Shown here piece after piece: positions 1 to 6,539 of a stretch of DNA of 13,688 bases. Within the stretch, counting starts at the first letter, position 1, and the number at the start of each line of letters is the position of its first letter. Source of the DNA: Bacteroidales bacterium (GTDB taxonomy: Bacteria; Bacteroidota; Bacteroidia; Bacteroidales; FEN-979); the NCBI GenBank assembly GCA_023229525.1, contig JALNZC010000068.1:1-13688 (forward strand), read 5' to 3'. The notes below the pieces were generated by a model. That model was not told the origin of the DNA. It searched no databases and saw nothing but the letters and a program-made list of their open reading frames with translations. The position numbers and the translations under genes were made by a program.

Positions 1-172
1 AGGATGCAGGATACAGGATACAGGATACTGGATGCAAGATACAGGATGCGGGATGCAAGACACAGCATACTTTGTCATTTTTTATAATTTTCAAATCCTC
101 AAATTTTCAAATTTTCAAATCTTCAAATCCTCAAATCCTCAAATTTTCAAATCGTAAATCGTAAATAAATGT
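1..172. repeat. Composite short-repeat block upstream of coxB
   Basis: The block has three parts. Positions 1-65 hold degenerate heptamers of the GGATACA/GGATGCA type. A unique linker around 66-88 contains CATACTTTGTCATTTTTT. Positions 87-168 hold octamers of the CTTCAAAT/CCTCAAAT/TTTTCAAAT type and end in two copies of ATCGTAAAT. The coxB ATG follows within a few bases. The same order of modules recurs at 4037-4165 in front of another start codon. No ORF here looks real: the translations are low-complexity products of the repeats. Whether the block carries the coxB promoter cannot be decided; no well-spaced TTG/TAnnTTTG pair was found. Confidence 0.85.
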
Positions 173-1078
173 ATGGGTGCATCGAATTTTGTTGAAGGTG
201 TTGATCTGGCATTCAAGGTCATTTTCGGGATCAGTTTTTTTTTCCTGATTGGAATTACCACAGTCATGCTTTTTTTTGTTTTCCGATTTCAACGGAAAAG
301 ACATCCCATAGCCAGACAGATCAAGGATAATAATATTCTGGAGATTACCTGGACAGTGGTTCCGATTATCCTTGTTCTTCTCATGTTTTATTACGGTTTT
401 GTGGCTTTTACCCCGATGCGAAATGTACCAAAAGATGCAATTCCCATCACGGTGATAGGTAAAATGTGGTTCTGGACTTTTGAATACGAAGGCAGTAAAC
501 AATCGCCCGTTTTGGTTGTCCCTTTAAACAAGCCAGTTAAACTGAATCTCCGTTCGACCGATGTGATCCATAGCCTGTATATTCCTGCTTTCCGTATTAA
601 GGAGGATGTCGTTCCAGGGAAAAAAAATTATCTGTGGTTCAGACCGGAACAGCTTGGGGAATATGAAATTCTGTGTTCGGTTTATTGTGGGTTGCGGCAC
701 TCCTATATGGAATCAAAGGTCAGGGTCATACCCGAAGCGGAATATCTGGCATGGTTGAAATCGCTCCCGGAGAAATCCGCAGAACCGGAAGGACTAACCA
801 TCCTTAAAAAAAATGCCTGTACGGGATGTCATTCCATTGACGGGTCAAAGTTGGTCAGTTCCTCATTTAAAAGCCTTTATGGAAAGACCGAAAAGGTGAT
901 TACCAACGGAGTTGAACGCTCTGTCGTCGTTGACGATGACTATATCAGGGCATCGATTTATGAACCGGATAAAGATGTACTTGTTGGTTATCCCAAAGGG
1001 CTCATGAAAACTTACAAGGGTCTTGTTTCGGAAAATGAAATCAAGAAAATAATCGATTATTTTAAAAGCATCAAATAG
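173..1078 (+). CDS. coxB: Cytochrome c oxidase subunit II with fused cytochrome c domain
   Basis: This is the electron-entry subunit of a heme-copper terminal oxidase in the cytoplasmic membrane. Two membrane helices lie at about residues 15-38 and 58-80. They are followed by the cupredoxin domain with the aromatic patch KMWFWTFEY (98-105) and the CuA ligands: H133, then C168, C172, H176 and M179 in CSVYCGLRHSYM. A C-terminal c-type cytochrome domain has the heme motif CTGCH (216-220) and a probable axial Met at 278 in GYPKGLM, so this is the caa3-type fused form. The 301-residue length fits subunit II plus one small cytochrome c. The ATG at 173 was chosen because the protein starts normally there; repeats lie immediately upstream and no Shine-Dalgarno is visible. 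ctaB follows after 13 nt. Subunit I is not in the window and is not downstream as it often is. Confidence 0.95.
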   Translation: MGASNFVEGVDLAFKVIFGISFFFLIGITTVMLFFVFRFQRKRHPIARQIKDNNILEITWTVVPIILVLLMFYYGFVAFTPMRNVPKDAIPITVIGKMWFWTFEYEGSKQSPVLVVPLNKPVKLNLRSTDVIHSLYIPAFRIKEDVVPGKKNYLWFRPEQLGEYEILCSVYCGLRHSYMESKVRVIPEAEYLAWLKSLPEKSAEPEGLTILKKNACTGCHSIDGSKLVSSSFKSLYGKTEKVITNGVERSVVVDDDYIRASIYEPDKDVLVGYPKGLMKTYKGLVSENEIKKIIDYFKSIK

Positions 1079-1091
1079 TCCGTTCCCCATT

Positions 1092-1955
1092 TTGCAAAGA
1101 TCTCAATTAAGAAATTATCTAATTCTGACGCGGTTTCCTGTTTCCCTTGCGGTAACTTTTTCTTCGTTTGCTGCCATGGTACTGTTTTCAGGCACATTGT
1201 CACCGGCCATGCTGCTTCCCCTTTTTGGTATTTTACTTCTTGCTTGTGGAGCCTCCGCTTTCAATCAGTATCAGGAATGGTCCACTGATGAGCTTATGGC
1301 AAGGACTAAAAAACGTCCACTGCCATCGCGGCAGATCTCAACGGCTGAAGCAGTACGTATCTCCAGCATACTTCTGATCGGCGGCGGGTTCATCCTCCTT
1401 TACTGGTCCCCCTTGATTTGTTTCACTCTCGGAATTTTCAACGTTTTCTGGTATAATGGCATTTACACTTTTTTAAAACATAAAACTGCCTTTGCAATAG
1501 TCCCCGGTGCTCTTACAGGTGCTCTTCCGATCCTGATGGGATGGACAGCCATGGGTGGAAAAATCACCGATCCGCCGGTTCTCTTTTTAGCATTCTTTCT
1601 GTTTCTATGGCAGATGCCCCATTTCTGGCTTATGATGCTTAAATACGGTGATGAGTATCACCATGCCGGGCTTCCTGTGCTGACCGACCATTTCAGTTCC
1701 TTTCAGATTAAAGTTATCGTGATGATATGGATGACAGCAAGCGGCGCCACATCGCTCTTTCTGGTATTTTTCAGGATCATCCGTCACCCCAGCATCGGGC
1801 ATGGGATTACTATTGGAATACTGGGGTTGCTTTCCCTTCTCTTTTATCAATTATTTATTTCACGGCAAATTAATTACCGGTTGATATTCCGTGCCGCGAA
1901 TTTCTTTTTATTTCTTGTATTGGTCGCTCTGGTTGCAGACAACCTCCTGTTTTAA
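1092..1955 (+). CDS. ctaB: Protoheme IX farnesyltransferase (heme O synthase)
   Basis: This UbiA-superfamily membrane prenyltransferase adds a farnesyl group to protoheme IX to make heme O, the precursor of the heme A used by cytochrome oxidases. The first polar loop has the NQYQEWSTDELMARTKKRPLP region (residues 58-78), corresponding to the Asp/Glu-rich prenyl-diphosphate site. The family motifs YTFLKHKT (125-132) and PHFWLMMLKYGDEYHHAGLP (176-195) are present. About nine hydrophobic segments span 287 residues, the usual length. The start is a TTG at 1092; no ATG lies in frame between the upstream stop at 1050 and the conserved N-terminus, though ATT codons at 1056, 1059 and 1089 are possible. 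It sits 13 nt after coxB and is probably co-transcribed with it, which supports the assignment to oxidase biogenesis. Confidence 0.95.
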   Translation: MQRSQLRNYLILTRFPVSLAVTFSSFAAMVLFSGTLSPAMLLPLFGILLLACGASAFNQYQEWSTDELMARTKKRPLPSRQISTAEAVRISSILLIGGGFILLYWSPLICFTLGIFNVFWYNGIYTFLKHKTAFAIVPGALTGALPILMGWTAMGGKITDPPVLFLAFFLFLWQMPHFWLMMLKYGDEYHHAGLPVLTDHFSSFQIKVIVMIWMTASGATSLFLVFFRIIRHPSIGHGITIGILGLLSLLFYQLFISRQINYRLIFRAANFFLFLVLVALVADNLLF

Positions 1956-2012
1956 GCTCCCGGGTAACCCCAAACACCTCACCTACTTCACCCCTGTACT
2001 TGATAGAGAGGG

Positions 2013-2340
2013 AACAAAAGATGGGGTCGATTAAACCCGGTCATGTTTATTCGCTTGCAGGAATGAAGCGGTCCTTTACTTCCAGTTGAGTGGAGAAAAC
2101 AAAAGATAGGGTCGATTAAACCCGATCATGTTTATTCGCTTGCAGGAATGAAGCGGTCCTTTACTTCCAGTTGAGTGGAGAAAACAAAAGATAGGGTCGA
2201 TTAAACCCGGTCATGTTTACTCGCTTGCAGGAATGAAGCGGTCCTTTACTTCCTGTTGAGTGGGGAAAACAAAAGATGGGGTCGATTAAACCCTGTCATG
2301 TTTACTCGCTCGCAGGAATGAAATAGGCTTCTACTTCCTG
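2013..2340. repeat. 85-bp tandem array derived from the transposase 3' end
   Basis: Units begin with AACAAAAG at 2013, 2098, 2183 and 2268, an exact spacing of 85 bp. Each unit contains the palindromic GGGTCGATTAAACCC (at 2024, 2109, 2194 and 2279) followed by sequence that, on the minus strand, encodes a C-terminal peptide ending FIPASE-stop. That is the real C-terminus of the neighbouring transposase, whose own 3' end is the last unit. The three outer units are nearly identical to one another (QLEVKDRFIPASE), while the gene's copy differs (QQEVEAYFIPASE). The 1956-2012 stretch before the array shows nothing recognisable. Confidence 0.9.
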
Positions 2341-2721
2341 CTGATAGGTGCGATGCTCATGATGCCGCTCCTGTCCCAGGATATAATTCTGCACCGGTAA
2401 AAGATTCCCCTCACTCACCGAAGCGGCGAAGTAATCCTTCGACCAGGCAAAACGTTTCTCTGAAAGCTTATTCCTGTTTATCCATCGAACCGATTCCCCC
2501 CGGATTTGTTCTATCGTACCTGCCACATTCTGTCCGCTTTTCAACCGGATGAGGCAATGAACATGATCAATCCAGCAATTGATCAGATGGATTTCGATAT
2601 CCTTAACGGAAGCTTGTGAAACAATATGCTCCAATACTTGTTGACGCATCCCGTTTGCCAGCATGGGTTGCCGTCCCCTTGTTCCCCAGACGGCGTGTAC
2701 CCAGATTTTTGTATACGACAT
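2302..2721 (-). CDS. REP-associated / IS200-like Y1 tyrosine transposase
   Basis: This is a single-strand DNA transposase of the HUH Y1 superfamily (IS200/IS605 TnpA and RAYT relatives), 139 residues long, a normal length. The HUH pair is H53 and H55 in WIDHVHCLI. The FAWSKDYFAASVS segment (91-103) is typical of this group, and the catalytic tyrosine is most likely Y113 in VQNYILGQERHH. The ORF is complete with an ATG at 2721 and its conserved residues are intact, so the enzyme may be active. A stem-loop (2752-2769) lies just upstream and the GGGT...ACCC hairpin (2279-2293) just downstream, as expected for element ends. No accessory tnpB gene is present. It separates the coxB-ctaB pair from the next gene. 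Confidence 0.92.
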   Translation of the reverse strand: MSYTKIWVHAVWGTRGRQPMLANGMRQQVLEHIVSQASVKDIEIHLINCWIDHVHCLIRLKSGQNVAGTIEQIRGESVRWINRNKLSEKRFAWSKDYFAASVSEGNLLPVQNYILGQERHHEHRTYQQEVEAYFIPASE

Positions 2722-2751
2722 GGTTATCTTTTTCTGCTTAATCGGTGTTAA

Positions 2752-2769
2752 GGGTAAAAGGTAATACCC
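2752..2769. other. Left-end stem-loop of the transposase element
   Basis: GGGTA and TACCC flank an 8-nt loop (AAAGGTAA), about 31 bp upstream of the transposase ATG. On the minus strand it overlaps TACCTTTT, one mismatch from the Bacteroidota -7 box, so it may also contain the transposase promoter. Confidence 0.5.
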
Positions 2770-2837
2770 GAAAGTGATTTATTTTTCAACATAGTTTCCA
2801 TTTCGATTGCATTTCTTTTGCGTAACCAAAAAGAATC

Positions 2838-2868
2838 TTGACATTTCAATAAAAAATCTTTAGGTTTG
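2838..2868 (+). promoter_or_regulatory. Bacteroidota-type promoter for the AI-2E family gene
   Basis: TTG at 2838-2840 is followed, after 20 bp, by TAGGTTTG at 2861-2868, an exact match to TAnnTTTG with normal spacing. Transcription would start about 15 nt before the ATG at 2891. Confidence 0.72.
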
Positions 2869-2890
2869 TAGGTAGAAATTCCTCATTCTC

Positions 2891-4024
2891 ATGAGAGAAA
2901 TCTATCAAAAAAATAGATTGTTTTTTCTTATTCTTTTTATTGCAGCTTTGGGATTCCTTGTCTGGTATTTCCGCAACATCGTGATCTTCATCATCGTGGC
3001 TGGCGTTGTCTCCATTGTCGGGGCTCCTTTGGTAGAAATTCTGGATAGGATCAAATATAAACGGTTCAAATTACCACATGCCTTTAATGTCACTGTCACT
3101 TTACTCTTGATCCTTCTGATTTTTTTCGGGATGTTCAGTCTATTCATTCCGTTAGTTATCAATGAAGCACAAATGATCAGCAACATTGACGGCCAAAAAC
3201 TACTCGATTATTTTCATGATGATCTGACCAACTTTCAATCCACACTGATCTATTATGGGGTCATGCCTAAAGGCGCCACGATCGAGTCATCAGCAAAACA
3301 GGCCATTTTGAATATCATTGATTTCGGGATGTTTTCAAATGTTCTCACATCCATTATTTCCTTTACCGGGACTTTTTTCTTTAATCTTTTCTCCATTGTC
3401 TTTCTCTCATTCTTTTTCCTGCTTGACCTGAGCATGTTGCCCAGGTTTATTCTGTTGATCACTCCGGTCAGATATGAAGATCAGATGAAGAATGTCATGT
3501 TTAAAAGCAAGAAACTTTTATCACGATATTTTATTGGATTGATTGTTCAAATCATCGCCAACATCCTCACTTATTCAATTGCATTATATATCGTTGGAGT
3601 AAAAAGTCCGCTTGTAGTTGGGTTTTTCACCGGGATTATCATCATTATCCCATATCTTGGTGGAATTATCTCCATGCTTATCGGTGTTATTCTCGGGGTA
3701 ACCGGAGTGATCAGCACAGGCGACTTTGCCCATATACTTCCAATGACAATCAAGATTATCGTAGCGATGTTCGTTGTACAAACCATCGATAACAATGTAT
3801 TTGCCCCGCTGATCCAGGGGAAAAGCGTTAAAGCGCATCCGGTAGAAATTTTTCTCGTTGTCATTGCTGCAGCCAGTTTGGGTGGAATTCTAGGTATGGT
3901 TGTTGCCGTACCTGTCTATGGCTTCATAAAAATCGTTGCTTCCGAATTTTTAAACAACTTCAGGGTGATCAGGCAATTTTCGGAAAAAGAAAATACATTT
4001 AAAGATAATACTCATGAACCGTAA
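2891..4024 (+). CDS. AI-2E family transporter (YdiK/TqsA/PerM-type membrane protein)
   Basis: This is a polytopic cytoplasmic-membrane protein of the AI-2 exporter superfamily (formerly UPF0118/DUF20). The 377-residue length is typical. Hydrophobic segments lie at about 10-50, 66-92, 150-192, 210-236, 240-272, 284-300 and 318-350, with an extra-membrane stretch at about 93-148. Family signatures are IPYLGG (254-259) and the C-terminal block QTIDNNVFAPLIQGKSVKAHP (297-317) followed by GGILGMVVAVP. Members export autoinducer-2 or act in osmo/ion transport; the substrate here cannot be told from sequence. It has its own promoter and stands alone between the transposase and a repeat block. The start is the ATG at 2891, just before the conserved hydrophobic N-terminus. 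Confidence 0.9.
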   Translation: MREIYQKNRLFFLILFIAALGFLVWYFRNIVIFIIVAGVVSIVGAPLVEILDRIKYKRFKLPHAFNVTVTLLLILLIFFGMFSLFIPLVINEAQMISNIDGQKLLDYFHDDLTNFQSTLIYYGVMPKGATIESSAKQAILNIIDFGMFSNVLTSIISFTGTFFFNLFSIVFLSFFFLLDLSMLPRFILLITPVRYEDQMKNVMFKSKKLLSRYFIGLIVQIIANILTYSIALYIVGVKSPLVVGFFTGIIIIIPYLGGIISMLIGVILGVTGVISTGDFAHILPMTIKIIVAMFVVQTIDNNVFAPLIQGKSVKAHPVEIFLVVIAAASLGGILGMVVAVPVYGFIKIVASEFLNNFRVIRQFSEKENTFKDNTHEP

Positions 4025-4036
4025 TTTTGGACAATA

Positions 4037-4165
4037 GATGCAAGCTCTCTGCGCTCGCGATGCAAGATATAGGATACAGAATACAACATACTTTATCATT
4101 TTTTCTAATCTTCAAATCTTCAAATCTTCAAATCCTCAAATCTTCAAATCGTAAATTGATGAGAT
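4037..4165. repeat. Composite short-repeat block upstream of the YtxH-like gene
   Basis: The architecture matches 1-172. Heptamer-type sequence (GATGCAAG, GGATACAG, GAATACAA) occupies 4037-4090. The linker CATACTTTATCATTTTTT follows, and octamers CTTCAAAT/CCTCAAAT run to about 4150, ending in ATCGTAAAT shortly before the ATG at 4166. A 32-bp stretch at 4037-4068 is closely matched at 6417-6448 (27 of 32 bases). ORFs through this block are low-complexity artefacts. Confidence 0.85.
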
Positions 4166-4423
4166 ATGGCAAAATCGGGAATAAAATTATTGACTGCAGC
4201 AGCCTTCGGAATGGCTGTCGGAGTTGGAATCGGGATGCTCATCGCCCCAGCAAAAGGTTCAAAGACGCGTAAACGTCTGAAAAAACAGTTTCTCCACCTG
4301 GCCGATTTGGTACAGAACGAGATATCTGATGATGTGGATTTCATCAAGTCGACACTCTCCCCGGATATGGAAGAAGTTGTTGAAGATCAAACGGATGTTA
4401 AACCTGAAGGGGAGGCAAAATAA
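4166..4423 (+). CDS. YtxH domain-containing small membrane protein
   Basis: This 85-residue protein has an N-terminal glycine/alanine-rich membrane segment (about residues 7-27) followed directly by the YtxH signature GMLIAPAKGSKTRKRLKK (23-40) and an acidic C-terminal tail that is probably cytoplasmic. YtxH proteins are small general-stress or envelope proteins of unclear biochemical role. The stop overlaps the next start by one base (TAATG at 4421-4425), so the two are probably translationally coupled. The ATG at 4166 follows a repeat block with no visible Shine-Dalgarno. Confidence 0.85.
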   Translation: MAKSGIKLLTAAAFGMAVGVGIGMLIAPAKGSKTRKRLKKQFLHLADLVQNEISDDVDFIKSTLSPDMEEVVEDQTDVKPEGEAK

Positions 4424-4788
4424 TGGAATCCGGAAGACTTTCTGACAATTTTTCGTCACTTACGGAGAATGTCAAAGATTATATTGATCTCAGGATCGAT
4501 TATCTAAAACTGGTACTTACGGAAAAAATTGCCAGGCTGGCATCCTTTTTTCTCATTTCTGTGATCTTTTTTATCCTGGCCATGTTTCTGCTCTTGTTCC
4601 TCTCGCTGGCCTTTGTTTTCTGGTTTGGAGAAGAGATCGGACCCACCTGGGTTGGGGCAATGATTGTCACCACAGTATATATCGTCGGAGGTGTGATCGT
4701 TTACTTTCAAAGGCACAATCTCTTTATCAATCCACTGGTTTCTCATTTAACAAAAATTCTGATGGAGGAACACGATGAAAACGAGTAA
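4423..4788 (+). CDS. Phage holin superfamily III-like membrane protein
   Basis: This 121-residue protein has an amphipathic N-terminal helix (residues 12-36), two membrane segments (about 38-68 and 74-96) joined by a short GEEIGPTW turn, and a charged tail. The pattern matches the putative holin-X/holin superfamily III (PF07332), which in Bacteroidota is a chromosomal envelope protein commonly next to YtxH rather than a lysis protein; no phage genes are nearby. GGGGAGG at 4409-4415 precedes the ATG, unusually SD-like for this phylum. It overlaps the previous gene by 1 nt and the next by 14 nt. Confidence 0.78.
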   Translation: MESGRLSDNFSSLTENVKDYIDLRIDYLKLVLTEKIARLASFFLISVIFFILAMFLLLFLSLAFVFWFGEEIGPTWVGAMIVTTVYIVGGVIVYFQRHNLFINPLVSHLTKILMEEHDENE

Positions 4789-5086
4789 ACGTTACAAGAT
4801 AAAAACCAGTAAAATCCATTCCCTGGAAGATATTACCGCGGAAAAAACACGCCTGAAATTTGAAATAAGACTTAAAGAAGAGCATATCCAAAGTAATTAC
4901 CGGCATATTTTAGATGCTTTTACATTACGTAATCTGACCTCGACCCTGGTGACAGAACTTTCGGCAACCTCCTCCATTGTTTCGAAAGCATTGTCGATGG
5001 GGAAATCTATTCTGGAAAGACGGAAAAAAAAGAAAAAAGAAAAATTGTCAGGTGACATTCCAGATAGTTCACTCCCGGGTCATTAA
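4775..5086 (+). CDS. Small hypothetical protein, third gene of the YtxH/holin-like cluster
   Basis: I do not recognise a named family. The 103-residue product is highly charged: a basic N-terminus, a helical Lys/Glu-rich stretch (about 22-45) likely to be a coiled coil, a Ser/Thr-rich segment (50-75) and a polylysine run ERRKKKKKEK near 81-90. No signal peptide or membrane helix is seen, so it is probably cytosolic or bound to the inner face of the membrane. GGAGGA at 4764-4769 is well placed for the ATG at 4775, and the gene overlaps the holin-like gene by 14 nt, which supports a real coupled gene. The following radical SAM frame overlaps its 3' end. Confidence 0.7.
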   Translation: MKTSKRYKIKTSKIHSLEDITAEKTRLKFEIRLKEEHIQSNYRHILDAFTLRNLTSTLVTELSATSSIVSKALSMGKSILERRKKKKKEKLSGDIPDSSLPGH

Positions 5087-6392
5087 TTTTCTCCGGGTCA
5101 TCACGGGTTATTTTTTTTCGTTGATCACAAAACGTGTGATTCATTGGGGTTTTCCATTGGCAGTTAGTATTGAGCCGAACAATACCTGTAACCTACGGTG
5201 TCCGGAATGCCCATCAGGGATGAAAGAACTGACACGTTCAAGAGGGAATATGAGCCGGGACATGTTTAATTCTATTATTGATCAACTTTCTCCTTTTCTA
5301 TCTTATCTGACACTTTATTTCCAGGGAGAACCCTACCTTAATCCAAATTTCTTTGAATTTATTCGTTATGCGCGATCAAAGAACATTTATGTTAGCAGTT
5401 CGACAAATGGTCATTTTCTTGATAAAGAAAATATTCATCAAACCATTGAATCCGGGCTTAACCGGTTGATCATCTCGCTAGATGGCGCCGATCAGGAAAG
5501 TTATTCAGCATACCGGTTTGGTGGTAGCCTGGATAAGGTTACTGATGGAATACGACTTCTGGCAAATGAAAAACGGAGATTTAAAAGTAAAACTCCAAAA
5601 GTAATCCTTCAATGTCTGTTATTGAGATCAAATGAACACCAGTTGGAAGATATCAAAGAATTGGGGCGAAAATTAGGTGTTGACAAAGTCACTTTCAAAA
5701 CCGCACAATTCAACGACTTTTGGAACGGAAATCCACTGATGCCGGAAAACCCCGGATATTCGAGGTATTACAGAATTGATGAAAAGTCAAAGGTCAAAAG
5801 TCAGAAGTCAAAGAAAACTCAAAACTCAAAATTCAAAAATCAAAACTACAACTCAAAACTCAAATCTGAAGATCCGTCTACTTTCCAAATCCCCAAATCT
5901 CCAAATTTTCCAATCTTCAAATCTTCAAATCTTCAAATCTTCAAATCTTCAAATTTTCAAATCTTCAAATCTTTAAATTTTCAAATCTTCAAATCTTCAA
6001 ATCTTCAAATCCCCAAATCTTCAAATTTTCAAATCTTCAAATCTTTAAATTTTCAAATCTTCAAATCTTCAAATCTTCAAATCCCCAAATCTTCAAATTT
6101 TCAAATCTTCAAATCTTCAAATCTTCAAATCCCCGATTCACCATCTTATTATATTCTTAAAAACCGGCAGCCAAATTCGTGCTTCCGTATGTGGAGCGGG
6201 TGTGTCTTTACCTGGGATGGCAAAGTCGTTCCCTGCTGTTTCGATAAAGATGCACTGCATGTTCTGGGCGATCTAAATCAAAATAGCTTCGCTGAAATTT
6301 GGAAAAGTGAACCCTACAATGCATTCAGAGCAACTATCCTTAAAAACAGGAAATCAATGGACATTTGTAACAACTGTACCCAGACGTTTTAA
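5052..6392 (+). CDS. Radical SAM / SPASM domain protein with in-frame octamer-repeat insert
   Basis: The radical SAM domain has the [4Fe-4S] cysteines C46, C50 and C53 in CNLRCPEC, the GEPYLNP motif (92-98) and LIISLDGADQESY (139-151). The C-terminal SPASM-like domain has Cys at 377, 384, 395, 396, 439 and 442 (ACCF-like VPCCFDKD; ICNNC), which bind auxiliary clusters in this family. Members modify peptides or other substrates; the substrate here is unknown. Residues about 245-362 are an insert made of tandem DNA repeats translated as FKSSNLQI-type octapeptides, lying between the two domains where relatives have a short linker. I infer a GTG start at 5052 (numbering from there), giving 446 residues; the frame is open back to 4977, but that part is a shadow of the previous gene. 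The overlap with the previous gene is 35 nt. Confidence 0.85.
   Translation: MTFQIVHSRVINFLRVITGYFFSLITKRVIHWGFPLAVSIEPNNTCNLRCPECPSGMKELTRSRGNMSRDMFNSIIDQLSPFLSYLTLYFQGEPYLNPNFFEFIRYARSKNIYVSSSTNGHFLDKENIHQTIESGLNRLIISLDGADQESYSAYRFGGSLDKVTDGIRLLANEKRRFKSKTPKVILQCLLLRSNEHQLEDIKELGRKLGVDKVTFKTAQFNDFWNGNPLMPENPGYSRYYRIDEKSKVKSQKSKKTQNSKFKNQNYNSKLKSEDPSTFQIPKSPNFPIFKSSNLQIFKSSNFQIFKSLNFQIFKSSNLQIPKSSNFQIFKSLNFQIFKSSNLQIPKSSNFQIFKSSNLQIPDSPSYYILKNRQPNSCFRMWSGCVFTWDGKVVPCCFDKDALHVLGDLNQNSFAEIWKSEPYNAFRATILKNRKSMDICNNCTQTF
5784..6137. repeat. Tandem octamer array inside the radical SAM gene
   Basis: Positions 5784-5870 hold degenerate AAAGTCAA/AACTCAAA units, and 5885-6135 hold octamers CTTCAAAT with variants TTTTCAAAT, CTTTAAAT and CCCCAAAT. 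A higher-order 72-bp unit (nine octamers) starts at 5951 and 6023, with a partial copy at 6095. Three octamers make 24 bp, so the translation is an 8-residue repeat, and the same octapeptide cycle appears in all three forward frames without stops. The octamer is the same class as that found outside genes at 87-168 and 4108-4150. Confidence 0.93.
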
Positions 6393-6404
6393 GTTACAAT
6401 ACCA

Positions 6405-6492
6405 CGATGGATGCAGGATGAAAGGTCGCTGTGCTCCCGATGCAAGATGCTGGATACAGGATCCAAAATATAGAATACAAGATACAGGATAA
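6405..6492. repeat. Degenerate heptamer repeat block downstream of the radical SAM gene
   Basis: GGATGCA, GGATACA, GAATACA and related units lie just after the radical SAM stop. The sub-stretch 6417-6448 matches 4037-4068 at 27 of 32 bases, so it is a conserved module rather than simple slippage product. Confidence 0.8.
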
Positions 6493-6539
6493 CTGATTCA
6501 TATGTCGTTTGATGAAAATAATGCTTAATCCCTCCGGTT

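Larger units (their letters stand above)
2279..2769 (-). mobile_element. Single-gene IS200-like/RAYT element with hairpin ends
   Basis: The proposed unit runs from the right-end hairpin (GGGT/ACCC stem, 2279-2293) to a left-end hairpin at 2752-2769 (GGGTA, 8-nt loop, TACCC) and encloses the Y1 transposase. Both stems start with GGGT and end with ACCC, which is consistent with recognition by the same single-strand transposase. IS200-type elements have no terminal inverted repeats and make no target duplications, so exact boundaries cannot be confirmed from sequence. Extra copies of the right end continue leftwards to 2013. Confidence 0.6.

Noticed and set aside
68..92. Promoter for coxB (TTTG at 71-74 with TAATTTTC at 85-92)
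   Set aside because: The spacing is only 10 bp where about 19-21 is expected, and the second box has a mismatch.
131..502. Minus-strand ORF opposite the start of coxB
   Set aside because: Low-complexity shadow of coxB and the repeat block, with no recognisable domain.
2013..2340. CRISPR array, because of regular 85-bp spacing
   Set aside because: The whole 85-bp unit repeats with no variable spacers, and its content is transposase C-terminal coding sequence plus an end hairpin.
4423..4788. Prophage lysis gene (holin)
   Set aside because: No other phage gene is nearby, and this family commonly occurs beside YtxH as a chromosomal membrane protein.
4977..5051. Upstream extension of the radical SAM frame to an ATG at 4977
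   Set aside because: This stretch is the other-frame reading of the small hypothetical gene and is basic low-complexity sequence; the family N-terminus fits a start near 5052.
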